Assembly (NCBI RefSeq): GCF_035609205.1
Contig: NZ_CP141184.1
Location: forward strand, 3,624,501 to 3,688,500
DNA from: Hymenobacter sp. GOD-10R
Lineage (GTDB): Bacteria > Bacteroidota > Bacteroidia > Cytophagales > Hymenobacteraceae
Length of the DNA: 64,000 nucleotides
Direction of reading: 5' to 3'
The translations under genes and the position numbers were made by a program. Below are positions 53,542-62,243 of this stretch, piece by piece (within the stretch, counting starts at the first letter, position 1; every line of letters starts with the position of its first letter). Under the pieces are notes generated by a model. It did not search any database and had not been told where the DNA came from. It saw only the letters and a list, made by a program, of their open reading frames with translations.

Positions 53542-55023
53542 TTGTACGCTATAATTGACTTGGAAACCACTGGTGGGCAGCCCACCCAGGACCGGATTAC
53601 GGAAGTTGCCATCTTTATCCACGATGGTACGCAAGTCGTGCATCAATTCTCGACTCTCCTGAACCCGGGACGGCCTATCCCCTTCTTTATCACGCAGCTC
53701 ACGGGCATCACCGACGACATGGTGCGCGACGCGCCGAAGTTTCATGAGGTAGCGCGCAAGATTGTGGAGCTGACGGAAGGCTGCGTGTTTGTAGCGCACA
53801 ATGTGCGGTTTGACTACTCTTTTCTGAAAAAAGAATTTGCAGACCTAGGCTACAATTATTCGCGCAAAACGCTTTGCACAGTGCGTCTGAGCCGCTCATT
53901 GATTCCGGGACAACCTAGCTACAGCCTAGGTAAGCTGTGCCAGAACATTGGTATTCCGTTGGAGGGGCGTCACCGCGCCGCGGGTGATGCGGCGGCTACG
54001 ACCGTGCTCTTTGACCGCCTGCTCAAGATAACGCAGCAGGAAGAAAACCTAGCGGACCCAAACGCTACGCCCGCTGATACGCTTGCCGCGGTGGATGCCA
54101 CTGCACCCAACGGTCGCAAGCCTACCAAGCAACCTAGCCCCAAACGAGTTGCTGCCGTGCAAGAGGCCATCAAGACGGCTTTGCTACCGCCTAATATCAC
54201 GCCGCAGCAAGTAGCTGCGCTCCCGCAAGAAGCTGGTGTGTACTACTTTCACAATGAGCAAGGGGAAGTAATTTATGTTGGTAAGAGCATCAACATCTAC
54301 AAACGCATTCAGCAACACTTCGCTGTCGATTACAAGTCGCGCAAGAGCTTAGAGTTCAAGAATTCTATTTCCGATATTACGTGGGAGCTGACGGGTTCGG
54401 AGCTGGTCGCGCTGCTTTACGAATCGCACGAGATTAAGCGACTGAAGCCGCTTTACAACCGAGCACAACGACGCTCGGTCTTTCCGGCCGGCATTTTTCT
54501 GCGCACCGATGAGCAAGGCTACAAGCACCTCTACTACGGACGTGCCGACGACCATGCGGTTTCGCACCCACTTATTGCGCTAACTAACCAGTTTAAGGCG
54601 AAAGGATTTCTGTTTCACAAAGTTGCTAAGTTCAACTTATGTCAGAAGCTCTGCGACTTATACAAAACCCAGGGCGCTTGCTTCGACTACCAAGTGCACC
54701 GCTGCAAAGGAGCGTGCCTAGGCCTGGAGGCGCCCGAAGAATACAACAAGCGCGTGGAAGAAGCCATTGAGTCATTTACCTACGAGCACAGCTCGTTTGT
54801 GGTAATCGGACGGGGCCGCACAGAGCTAGAGAAAACGGTAGTCGTGGTAGAGCACGGCCGTTACCTAGGCTTCGGCTACGTGGATACGGAGACGTTTTCG
54901 GCGCGGAAGCTCGCCGACTTCAAGGAAATCGTTACGCGCTACAACGACAACAAAGACGTACAGCAGATTATTCGTCAGTATCTGCGCACCAAGCACAAAG
55001 ACAAAGTCAAGATCTTCAAGTAG
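53542..55023 (+). CDS. DEDDh exonuclease fused to GIY-YIG nuclease
   Basis: The N-terminal domain (1-170) is a DnaQ-like 3'-5' exonuclease: IDLETTGG, HNVRFDYSF and HRAAGDAAATT supply the acidic and His residues. After a linker, a GIY-YIG domain (about 225-310, AGVYYFHNEQGEVIYVGKSI) resembles UvrC/Cho. The C-terminal part has a Cys-rich cluster, CQKLCDLYKTQGACFDYQVH with later CKGAC. Related proteins are thought to act in DNA repair. The start is a TTG: the first upstream in-frame stop is at 53500 and no ATG precedes the conserved domain. Confidence 0.92.
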   Translation: MYAIIDLETTGGQPTQDRITEVAIFIHDGTQVVHQFSTLLNPGRPIPFFITQLTGITDDMVRDAPKFHEVARKIVELTEGCVFVAHNVRFDYSFLKKEFADLGYNYSRKTLCTVRLSRSLIPGQPSYSLGKLCQNIGIPLEGRHRAAGDAAATTVLFDRLLKITQQEENLADPNATPADTLAAVDATAPNGRKPTKQPSPKRVAAVQEAIKTALLPPNITPQQVAALPQEAGVYYFHNEQGEVIYVGKSINIYKRIQQHFAVDYKSRKSLEFKNSISDITWELTGSELVALLYESHEIKRLKPLYNRAQRRSVFPAGIFLRTDEQGYKHLYYGRADDHAVSHPLIALTNQFKAKGFLFHKVAKFNLCQKLCDLYKTQGACFDYQVHRCKGACLGLEAPEEYNKRVEEAIESFTYEHSSFVVIGRGRTELEKTVVVVEHGRYLGFGYVDTETFSARKLADFKEIVTRYNDNKDVQQIIRQYLRTKHKDKVKIFK

Positions 55024-55063
55024 CTAGCTTTTATGCTTGGTCACTTATTGTCTTTGGTAGCCA

Positions 55064-55117
55064 GGTGAGCCTGCGCGCATCCAGCATTTTCTTTTAGTAG
55101 CTGCGCGTAGGCTCACC
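55064..55117. repeat. intergenic inverted repeat
   Basis: Arms ggtgagcctgcgcgc (55064-55078) and gcgcgtaggctcacc (55103-55117) pair with one mismatch in 15 and a 24-base loop. There is no T-tract. It is similar in design, but not in sequence, to the elements of the purine cluster. Confidence 0.7.
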
Positions 55118-55203
55118 CTAAACTGGTAAATTGCTTACCTATACAGCTCAGCTGTGCCGCCCTCCTGCTACCTGTTTGCACATTTCTGTCTCCCAACATC
55201 AAT

Positions 55204-55647
55204 GTGTCTTTTCAAGCGTTTTTAATGCCTGATTTACGTTACCCCATCCACGAGTCCCTCTTTTTTCACAACAATCTAGCAAGCATCATCGCGCATAACT
55301 TTGGGTATGTGCGTATTGAGTGGCACCCGACGATGGTGCGCACCTCGGAGCTGCGTGAGGCCTACGAGCATGTGCTGCTGCTGCTAAAGGAGTCTGGCAT
55401 CACCAAGGTTTTGTCTGACCACCAGCTACTTGCGGCCATTATGCCCGACGATCAGTATTGGCTTGCCAACGACTGGGTACCACGCGCCGTGCAGGAAGTT
55501 GGCTATGCGCGTTGCGCCATCATTCAAGCATATGACGTCATCAGCCACCTAGCTACGTTGAAAATCACGAACTCGTTGATTACCACGTTGGCGGTGAACT
55601 ACTTCGACGACCAAAGACAAGCGGAAGGCTGGTTACTCCAAGCTTGA
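55204..55647 (+). CDS. STAS/SpoIIAA-like domain protein (copy 2)
   Basis: A 147-residue paralogue of the protein at 39753-40181, sharing RIEWHPTMVRTSELREAYEH, LLLLKESGITKVLSDHQ, NDWVPRAVQEVGYARCAIIQ and the C-terminal RQAEGWLLQA. The start is taken as GTG at 55204. An in-frame ATG at 55225 (MPDLRYP) is equally possible. Both copies appear to be cytosolic and lack an obvious active site. The role is unknown. Confidence 0.72.
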   Translation: MSFQAFLMPDLRYPIHESLFFHNNLASIIAHNFGYVRIEWHPTMVRTSELREAYEHVLLLLKESGITKVLSDHQLLAAIMPDDQYWLANDWVPRAVQEVGYARCAIIQAYDVISHLATLKITNSLITTLAVNYFDDQRQAEGWLLQA

Positions 55648-55682
55648 TCAAGGGCAACGCCAGCAGCGGAATCTAGGTCAGC

Positions 55683-57296
55683 TCAAAACAAGCGGTGACG
55701 CAAGAGCCAGCCAGCCGCATCAAACTCTTCTGCGCGGGGCTTATACGCTTCTACTTTTACTTTTTTTGCGGTGACCTGGATCGTGTTACCATCACCGCTG
55801 TCGTACACCGTTATGTTTGCCAAGCTAGCTTTCGGGGGCACCGTATGCTGCTGTATAGTATCCTGCCCAGCTCCGTCGTAAATACCCACGGCGATGCCGG
55901 CGTCGGGCAAGCTTTGTAGGTCGAACACATCGGCGCCACCGAGGCCAAAGATCTTGATGGAGCGCGTCTCTCGTGCATCGAACGTGCGTTGGTTGAGCAG
56001 GCTATCGGGCTGATCGACTCGCTTGGCATAAATCTGCACCCGTAATTGCGACCTACCCTGAGAAGTTATGACGAAACGCTCTGCCTGCTCGGTGCCGGGC
56101 AGCTCAATATCGCGGGCGAGCAGTTCGTAGAACTTGGCAGCTACGGCAGGCAGCTGTTCGCGCCGCTGGCGTAGCTTGGAGTCGAACTCTGACCCGACCA
56201 AATGATAGACTTGCTGGGGCCATACGAGCAGCGACTGCCGAATAACATCGTCGGAAAGCTGCCGCCGCATAGAATCAGCCACTTGCTGGAAGTCGCTGGC
56301 CGAAAGGTAAGCGAGCAGCGACTTATCCATGGGCAGCGCAGCGCGGTTCAGCCCCTCCACATTCTGTAGCTTGATCTTGCCGTGAAAACTCTGGTAATTA
56401 GTTTTAAACCAGCTGATAATGCGCGTCAGCACGCCATCGTCAAACTTAAAAAAGGCATGGTCCCGGTCGCGGGGAATGGCCCGGTATACGATACCGCCAG
56501 GCGTGGGAAAGCTAGCCCACCGCCATTGATCCTCGCGCCGACTCCAGTCGCCGAGCCACATATCAAACAAACGCGCCCGCAGGTATTGGCGCGCATCAAC
56601 GCGGTAGCGCTGGCTGTAGACTAGGTTGGTAAAGGCTTTGCGCGAACTTTCCACCCGCGCCGAGCGGCCGAAGTTGGGGCTGTCACGCTGGTTACCATCA
56701 GGGCGCTCCTCCAGCAGGTATAATGCATTCGCGAAGCTCTTGCGGAAGCTGCCTAGGGCCGGGTCATCGGGCAGCCACACCAAGCGCGGATTTGTGTAAT
56801 ACACGCCAGCGGCTTTGGCCAACGGCGGCACAATGTAAGCTCCGTAGGGATTGATAACGCTGGTCTGATCTTTCATCAGGTTGGCGATAAGGCCTTGCTG
56901 AAACTGAGCGGGCAGCGCCTTGGTGGCATCTTTATCGACGGAGCGCAGCACGTACTCTAGGTCGTCGCGCGTCACCAACCGAAGGTTTCTCGTTTGAAAG
57001 CTCCCCCCCTCGCGCACTGGAGTGAAACCACCCGGTACGGCCGTGCGCAGGTTGAACACGCGCGCTTGAACCGGCACGGCCCATACCTTGCGGTAATGTT
57101 TACCCCAAAAAAACCGGTGGATGGCCCCGCGCATGTACTGCGGGCCGGCCGCTACTTGTACTGTGGAGTCAGCCGCAATAGTCGGTGGAGGGCCAGTAGG
57201 CTTCGCGGGCGCGGAGCAGGAAACGCACAGCAACCCGCACGATAACACCTTCACGCGAGAGCTACGCCAGCAATAAGAAATAAGAGTTAATGTCAT
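55683..57296 (-). CDS. kinase-like lipoprotein, degenerate copy
   Basis: A 537-residue probable lipoprotein (lipobox LLCVSC, Cys27) of a family I recognise only as the N-terminal half of some Bacteroidota envelope proteins. It shares a long alignment with the divergent neighbour at 57431-58999: VDKDATKALP, TSVINPYGAYIVPPLAKAAG, LLEERPDG, LGDWSRREDQWRWA and PRDRDHAFFKFDDG, then a C-terminal GLGGADVFDL domain. Where the neighbour has DWDRH, this protein has DWSRR (Ser252, Arg254), so a putative catalytic loop is altered. A GTG at 57254 is an alternative start. The function is unknown. Confidence 0.82.
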   Translation of the reverse strand: MTLTLISYCWRSSRVKVLSCGLLCVSCSAPAKPTGPPPTIAADSTVQVAAGPQYMRGAIHRFFWGKHYRKVWAVPVQARVFNLRTAVPGGFTPVREGGSFQTRNLRLVTRDDLEYVLRSVDKDATKALPAQFQQGLIANLMKDQTSVINPYGAYIVPPLAKAAGVYYTNPRLVWLPDDPALGSFRKSFANALYLLEERPDGNQRDSPNFGRSARVESSRKAFTNLVYSQRYRVDARQYLRARLFDMWLGDWSRREDQWRWASFPTPGGIVYRAIPRDRDHAFFKFDDGVLTRIISWFKTNYQSFHGKIKLQNVEGLNRAALPMDKSLLAYLSASDFQQVADSMRRQLSDDVIRQSLLVWPQQVYHLVGSEFDSKLRQRREQLPAVAAKFYELLARDIELPGTEQAERFVITSQGRSQLRVQIYAKRVDQPDSLLNQRTFDARETRSIKIFGLGGADVFDLQSLPDAGIAVGIYDGAGQDTIQQHTVPPKASLANITVYDSGDGNTIQVTAKKVKVEAYKPRAEEFDAAGWLLRHRLF

Positions 57297-57430
57297 AACT
57301 ACGCGACCTAGAGGTCGGGCGCCACACGGGCGGCCACCTTATAGCGCAAACCAGGGCGGGGCGGTTGTGCTTGTTATCTTTTATTGATGGGTTTCGTTGA
57401 AGCACCTAGGTTGTGCTTTCTCTCCTTTAG

Positions 57431-58999
57431 ATGGTTGTTCGCTTACTTCTCCTTGTATGTTGGCTGATGGTTGCTAGTTGCGCCCGGCAGCGTTTTTTTC
57501 AAACAGATGCTCGGCTGCCAAGTGCTCCCCCACTTGCTGCCACGGCCGATAGTGCCCGCGTGACGGCCGGTCGGCATTACCGCGCGAATGCACTTTACAA
57601 TGTCTTCTTTGGCCGTCATTACCGCCACGTCTGGACGACACCTGTTACCGTACCCGTACTGAAGCCTCAAACGGTGGTGCCGGGCGGCTTGCAGGCGGGC
57701 AAGCTAGGAGGAGGATTCCAGAGTACCAGCATGACCTTGCTCGGCGCCAACGGCCGTGAATACGCCCTACGGACGCTTGATAAAGATCCGTACAAAACGT
57801 TGCCTCGGCTGCTGCAAAAAACCTTCGTGCTCAACTTAGTGCGCGACGCCACTTCGGCCATCAACCCCTACGGCGCGTTTGTGGTGCCGCCGCTGGCCGA
57901 GGCTGCCGGGGTGCTACATACCACGCCTCAGCTCTTTTACATCCGAGCCGATGAAAAAGGCTTGGGGGAGAACGCACCGAAGTTTCAGGGAAAGCTAGCC
58001 TTGCTCGAAGAGAAGTTTGATGGTAAGAGCAACCTCACGCCTGCCTTTGGCGAAGCACAAAACCTGGAAGACAGCGACGATGTGCTGCGCGCGCGCTACC
58101 AAGATCCCAGCTGTCAGTTCGATCAATTGGCATTTGCGCGGGCCCGCCTGCTCGACCTCTGGCTCGGCGATTGGGACCGACACGAAGGTCAGTGGCAATG
58201 GGCCGTATACGAGCAACAGAACCGCACCTTGTATCGACCCATCCCCAAAGACCGAGACCAGGTTTTTTACCGCTTCGACGATGGACTGGTGCCGTGGCTC
58301 GTGAGTCGCCCGTTCGTGGTAGGAAAGCTGCGCACCTTTAAGCCGCACTACGAAACCATCGCGGGCTTAGTAAAAAATGCCCGCTTCATCGACGAGCGGG
58401 CTCTTAATGAGGTAACCAGCGCACAGTTTCAAAAGCTAGCCCTCGATCTGCAAAGCCGGCTCACTGACGAAGCCATTGAGACGGCGCTCCACCGCCTGCC
58501 ACCGCCTGTTTACGCACTAGAGGGCGCACGCACAGCCGCTGCCTTGCGAGCACGCCGGGTCTCGCTGCCAACAGCAGCGCGCACTTATTATAAATTGCTA
58601 GCGCGTGAGGTGACAGTGGTAGGCACCGATCAAGCCGAGCGGTTTGTGGTGCAGCGTCTCACCGACTCCACGACCCAAGTGCAGGTGTATGCGGCCAAAG
58701 GCCAACCCATGTACGAGCGTATTTTCCGTAGCGCTGAAACAAAGCTCATCACCTTGCACGGCCTAGGTGGCGAAGACACGTTTGAACTAAGCGGCGACGT
58801 GATGCATGGCATCCGCGTTAACATTTTCGGAGGACCAAACCGCGACGAAGTCAAGGACACATCACGGGTGCGCCACAGCCGCCGGAAAACTTACTACTAC
58901 GACACGCGTAGCGGCAACACCTTAGAGGCTGGCCCTAGCACCCGCGACCGAACCCGAAAAGGTGTCGAAACTCACGCCTACGACCGCGAAGGGGACTAA
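57431..58999 (+). CDS. kinase-like lipoprotein, intact motif copy
   Basis: A 522-residue lipoprotein (lipobox MVASC, Cys17). The central region has LWLGDWDRHEGQWQWAVYEQ (Asp249-Arg250-His251) followed by PIPKDRDQVFYRFDDG (about 271-285). These resemble the D-R-H catalytic loop and the downstream metal-binding Asp of atypical kinases of the PI3K/Fam20 type; this is a by-eye comparison, not an established assignment. An earlier YALRTLDKDPYK (111-122) could supply a nucleotide-binding Lys. The C-terminal domain has GLGGEDTFELSG. It is divergent from its paralogue with a 134-base gap, so they are probably co-regulated. It acts outside the cytoplasm. Confidence 0.82.
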   Translation: MVVRLLLLVCWLMVASCARQRFFQTDARLPSAPPLAATADSARVTAGRHYRANALYNVFFGRHYRHVWTTPVTVPVLKPQTVVPGGLQAGKLGGGFQSTSMTLLGANGREYALRTLDKDPYKTLPRLLQKTFVLNLVRDATSAINPYGAFVVPPLAEAAGVLHTTPQLFYIRADEKGLGENAPKFQGKLALLEEKFDGKSNLTPAFGEAQNLEDSDDVLRARYQDPSCQFDQLAFARARLLDLWLGDWDRHEGQWQWAVYEQQNRTLYRPIPKDRDQVFYRFDDGLVPWLVSRPFVVGKLRTFKPHYETIAGLVKNARFIDERALNEVTSAQFQKLALDLQSRLTDEAIETALHRLPPPVYALEGARTAAALRARRVSLPTAARTYYKLLAREVTVVGTDQAERFVVQRLTDSTTQVQVYAAKGQPMYERIFRSAETKLITLHGLGGEDTFELSGDVMHGIRVNIFGGPNRDEVKDTSRVRHSRRKTYYYDTRSGNTLEAGPSTRDRTRKGVETHAYDREGD

Positions 59000-59002
59000 A
59001 GA

Positions 59003-59060
59003 GTGACTGAGTGACTGTTCTAGTACCTTGCCCGGCTGTTTAACTCAGTCACTCAGTCAC
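59003..59060. repeat. intergenic inverted repeat before the topoisomerase IB gene
   Basis: Arms gtgactgagtgactg (59003-59017) and cagtcactcagtcac (59046-59060) are exact 15-base inverted repeats, each itself made of near-direct gtgact/gagtgact units. It separates two convergent genes. A similar arm is seen at the left window edge. Confidence 0.8.
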
Positions 59061-59061
59061 G

Positions 59062-60174
59062 CTACACTGTCTCCAGCATATCTAGCACCATGTGCTCGGT
59101 AGGCGTTAGCAGGTCGTTTTCTTTGGGGTCGATGTCGTGTTTACGGAGGTAGTCGATGAGCTTATCTGAGTTGAACAGCTCCACTACCTGGGGGTGAATG
59201 TAGTACTTGCTACAAACGGTAGGCGTGTTGCCGAGGCCGGTTGCTACTTCTTTCACGGCGCGCTTCAGCACTTTCGCTTTGGGCAGGTCCGGCTCTTCGT
59301 TAATCACGTTCTCCAGGCATGCTACCATCTTCACGGTGCCGCCCCAAGTGCGGAAGTCCTTCGCCGAGAGGCTCATGCCGGTTACGTCATGCAAGTATTG
59401 GTTCACGTCGCCCGATTCTAGCTCGGCACGGTGGCCATCAGCATCGTAGTATTGGAACAAATGCTGCCCCGGGATTTCCTTACACTTCTGTACCAAGCGC
59501 GCGAGCTTTCGGTCGTGCAGGGTAACATCGTGGGGCACACCCTTTTTGCCGATAAAGGAAAAGCGCACCATATCCCCTTCCACCTTCACGTGCCGGTCGC
59601 GCAAGGTGGTCAGGCCGTAGCTCTTGTTTTTCTTGGCGTACTCGCGGTTGCCCACCCGAATAAACGACTGGTCCATCAGATTCAGCACCAAGGCTATAAC
59701 CTTCTCCTTATCTAGTTGCGGGCGCTTTAGGTCCTTCTGAATTTGCTGCCGCAATTCGGGCAGCTTCTCCCCAAACGCTCGCAAGCGGCTGAACTTGGTA
59801 AGGCTTCGGGCCGCATCCCAGGCAGCATGGTAGAGGTACTGTTTGCGCCCTTTGGCGTCGCGTCCGGTCACTTGCAAGTGCGAGTTGGCGGATGGCGAAA
59901 TCCAAACGTCGGTCCATGCGGGCGGAATAACAAAGTGCTGAATACGGTCCATTACCTTCTCATCCGTAACAGACTGTCCTTTAGCATCTAGGTACGTGAA
60001 AGTACCATCTGGGCCGGGCTGCCGGGTAAGGCCTGGCTTGGTGTCGGTAAGGTACCGTAGGCCAGCTAGCTCCGCTTGACGGGCAGGGTCCTTGTAAAGC
60101 TCGTGCGCTTCTGCAAGCGGGTCGAGCAGCTTCTTCTTCGTTTTTGGGCGCGGATGTGTAGCAGCGACAGACAT
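59062..60174 (-). CDS. DNA topoisomerase IB
   Basis: A poxvirus-type bacterial topoisomerase IB of 370 residues that relaxes supercoils through a 3'-phosphotyrosine. Catalytic residues are visible: Arg and Lys in IRVGNREYAKKNKSYGLTTL, Arg in KDFRTWGGT, and the nucleophile Tyr325 in CSKYYIHP. The N-terminal beta domain holds GLRYLTDTKPGLTR and FVIPPAWTDVWISP. Such enzymes occur in a minority of bacteria, including many Hymenobacter. It faces the kinase-like gene across an inverted repeat. Confidence 0.95.
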   Translation of the reverse strand: MSVAATHPRPKTKKKLLDPLAEAHELYKDPARQAELAGLRYLTDTKPGLTRQPGPDGTFTYLDAKGQSVTDEKVMDRIQHFVIPPAWTDVWISPSANSHLQVTGRDAKGRKQYLYHAAWDAARSLTKFSRLRAFGEKLPELRQQIQKDLKRPQLDKEKVIALVLNLMDQSFIRVGNREYAKKNKSYGLTTLRDRHVKVEGDMVRFSFIGKKGVPHDVTLHDRKLARLVQKCKEIPGQHLFQYYDADGHRAELESGDVNQYLHDVTGMSLSAKDFRTWGGTVKMVACLENVINEEPDLPKAKVLKRAVKEVATGLGNTPTVCSKYYIHPQVVELFNSDKLIDYLRKHDIDPKENDLLTPTEHMVLDMLETV

Positions 60175-60271
60175 AAGAGGTCTTCAGGAAAGGGCTGCTT
60201 GGTAGCAGCACAGGTGGTTTTTCCTGTACGTAGATGCGCCGGGAAAGTAGCGCGCTATGCCTCACCTATCG

Positions 60272-60304
60272 TTTGCTCATGCAATTCGACCTTGACTATT
60301 TTCG
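60272..60304 (+). promoter_or_regulatory. possible promoter of the first M48 protease
   Basis: TTTG at 60272-60275 and TATTTTCG at 60297-60304 are 21 bases apart, giving one mismatch to the Bacteroidota -7 consensus. The site is 120 bases before the start codon. Confidence 0.4.
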
Positions 60305-60426
60305 TTAGATATAAGCGTCAATATAACTAAAATTGAATATCTATCGTAAGCGTGCCACACCCGGTTCTGGCACCGTTTTTTCTTCATTTTCACCGTCCTG
60401 TTCATCTTTCCAACCCTGCTTTTCTT

Positions 60427-61233
60427 ATGCAGCGCCCCTTTTTGCAGCTCGCTCTCTTCTTCTCTCTAATTGCTCTTATTGCTACTGGCGCTACCACTCC
60501 TCACCAAGGTTTCTCGCTGTTCTCCATCGAAGATGACAAAGCCCTAGGTAACCAAGTTGCTGCCCAAACTGACTCTACCTACCGTGCCAAAGGCCAGCTT
60601 CTAGACCGTAACAGCAAGAATGCCCGAGCTTATCAGCTGCTCGATGGCGTCGTGAACCGTGTGCTCAACAGCGGCCAGATCACCTACCGCACACAATTTC
60701 CGTGGGACGTAAAAATTATCAAGGACGATGCCACGCAAAACGCTTTTGCTACGCCCGGCGGCCACATCTACGTTTTCTCCGGTCTGATTAAATATCTCGA
60801 TCAGGAAGATCAACTGGCCGGCGTAATCGGCCACGAAATTGCCCACGCCGACCGCCGTCACTCTATCAAATCCTTGCAAAAGCAATACGGCGTAAGCTTT
60901 CTGTTGAGCATCGCCTTAGGCAAAAACCCTGGCCAGTTGGCGCAGATAGCCGCCGGCCTAGGTCAGCTCAAGTTCAGCCGTGACTACGAGCGTGAGGCTG
61001 ATTCGTATTCAGTAGCTTACCTAAAAGCGACGAACTACTATTCTTGCGACGGTACGGCTGGCTTCTTCATTAAAGCTGAAAAAGCTGGTCAGTCGAACCC
61101 GCCTGAGTTCCTGAGCACCCACCCCAACCCCGGTTCGCGCATCGCCAACATCCAAGCGAAAGCCAAGCAGCTAGGTTGCACAGGCCGTAGCTCGTCGAGC
61201 GCCAACTTGACCGAGTTAAAGAAACTGCTGTAG
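60427..61233 (+). CDS. M48-family metalloprotease, copy 1
   Basis: A zinc metallopeptidase with HEIAHADRRH (HExxH at residues 136-140) and a downstream Glu in READSYSV. The start is placed at ATG 60427, which begins an N-terminal hydrophobic segment (QLALFFSLIALIATG); an upstream GTG would add 25 residues. There is no lipobox Cys, unlike its tandem neighbour. Members of this family (BepA/YggG-like) degrade or chaperone outer membrane and periplasmic proteins. It shares very high identity with the next gene, 75 bases downstream. Confidence 0.92.
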   Translation: MQRPFLQLALFFSLIALIATGATTPHQGFSLFSIEDDKALGNQVAAQTDSTYRAKGQLLDRNSKNARAYQLLDGVVNRVLNSGQITYRTQFPWDVKIIKDDATQNAFATPGGHIYVFSGLIKYLDQEDQLAGVIGHEIAHADRRHSIKSLQKQYGVSFLLSIALGKNPGQLAQIAAGLGQLKFSRDYEREADSYSVAYLKATNYYSCDGTAGFFIKAEKAGQSNPPEFLSTHPNPGSRIANIQAKAKQLGCTGRSSSSANLTELKKLL

Positions 61234-61308
61234 CCGTCGTTGCTACTACGAGCTTTTGGCCCACGCCGTACTCTTTCTACTTACCCTTCTATTTCCTTTC
61301 CAGTTTTT

Positions 61309-62115
61309 ATGATACACCTCCTGCGTAAGCCGTGGCTTCTTCTTTCCCTGGCTACGTCATTGTTGGGCACTGCTGCTTGCTCCGGCGACGGCGACAACGT
61401 AGTGCTTTTCTCCATCGAAGACGACAAAGCCCTAGGCGACAAAGTTGCCACCGAAACCGACTCTACGTACCGCGCCAAAGGCCAACTCTTAGAGCGCGCT
61501 AACAATGCCCGCGCTTACCAGCTGCTCGATCCTATGGTGAACCGCGTACTGAACAATGGCCAACTCGTGCACCGCAACGATTTTCCCTGGGACGTAAAAA
61601 TCATCAAGGACGACGCCACGCAAAACGCCTTTGCCACGCCCGGTGGTCACATCTACGTTTTCTCTGGCCTGATTAAGTTCTTAGATAATGAAAGCCAACT
61701 GGCAGGCGTGCTCGGCCACGAAATTGCTCACGCTGACCGCCGCCACACCTCGAAGCAGCTCCAGCAGCAATACGGCATTTCCTTGCTCCTAAGCCTGGTG
61801 CTGGGTGAGAACCCCAACCAGCTTGCTCAGATTGCGACTGGCCTAGGTCAACTCAAATTCAGCCGCGATTTTGAGCGCGAAGCTGACGAATACTCAGTTG
61901 TGTACCTGAATAACACCAGTTATTCCTGCGACGGCACGGCTGGTTTCTTCAGCAAGGCTCAAAGCGCTGGTCAGCAAAACCCACCGGAGTTCCTGAGCAC
62001 GCACCCCGACCCAGGCGCCCGCATTGAAGCCATTACGGCCAAAGCCGCAAGTTTAGGCTGCACCGGCCGCTCGGTTGATAACTCGTCATTTTTGGCGCTG
62101 CAAAAAGCACTATAA
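61309..62115 (+). CDS. M48-family metalloprotease lipoprotein, copy 2
   Basis: A near duplicate of the gene before it: FSIEDDKALGDKVA, FPWDVKIIKDDATQNAFATP and HEIAHADRRH (137-141) are almost identical, and so is the DNA. The signal ends in the lipobox TAAC (Cys24), so this copy should be lipid-anchored, whereas copy 1 is not. The ATG at 61309 is the natural start; an upstream in-frame ATG at 61240 would place a non-signal segment first. It has a T-rich terminator 22 bases downstream. Function: envelope protein quality control (inference). Confidence 0.93.
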   Translation: MIHLLRKPWLLLSLATSLLGTAACSGDGDNVVLFSIEDDKALGDKVATETDSTYRAKGQLLERANNARAYQLLDPMVNRVLNNGQLVHRNDFPWDVKIIKDDATQNAFATPGGHIYVFSGLIKFLDNESQLAGVLGHEIAHADRRHTSKQLQQQYGISLLLSLVLGENPNQLAQIATGLGQLKFSRDFEREADEYSVVYLNNTSYSCDGTAGFFSKAQSAGQQNPPEFLSTHPDPGARIEAITAKAASLGCTGRSVDNSSFLALQKAL

Positions 62116-62136
62116 GCTGCTCCAAAAGCATTCCTG

Positions 62137-62174
62137 ACAACGTCCGCTGCACTAGTAGCGGACGTTGTTGTTTT
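62137..62174 (+). terminator. intrinsic terminator after the M48 pair
   Basis: A 12-bp stem (acaacgtccgct / agcggacgttgt, arms 62137-62148 and 62157-62168) with an eight-base loop is followed by tgttttt. Confidence 0.9.
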
Positions 62175-62243
62175 TAGGCGTACCGTAACATTACCGTTGA
62201 GGCTTCTCGTATCTTCTGGCCATACCGTTCTTTGTTGCCAACT

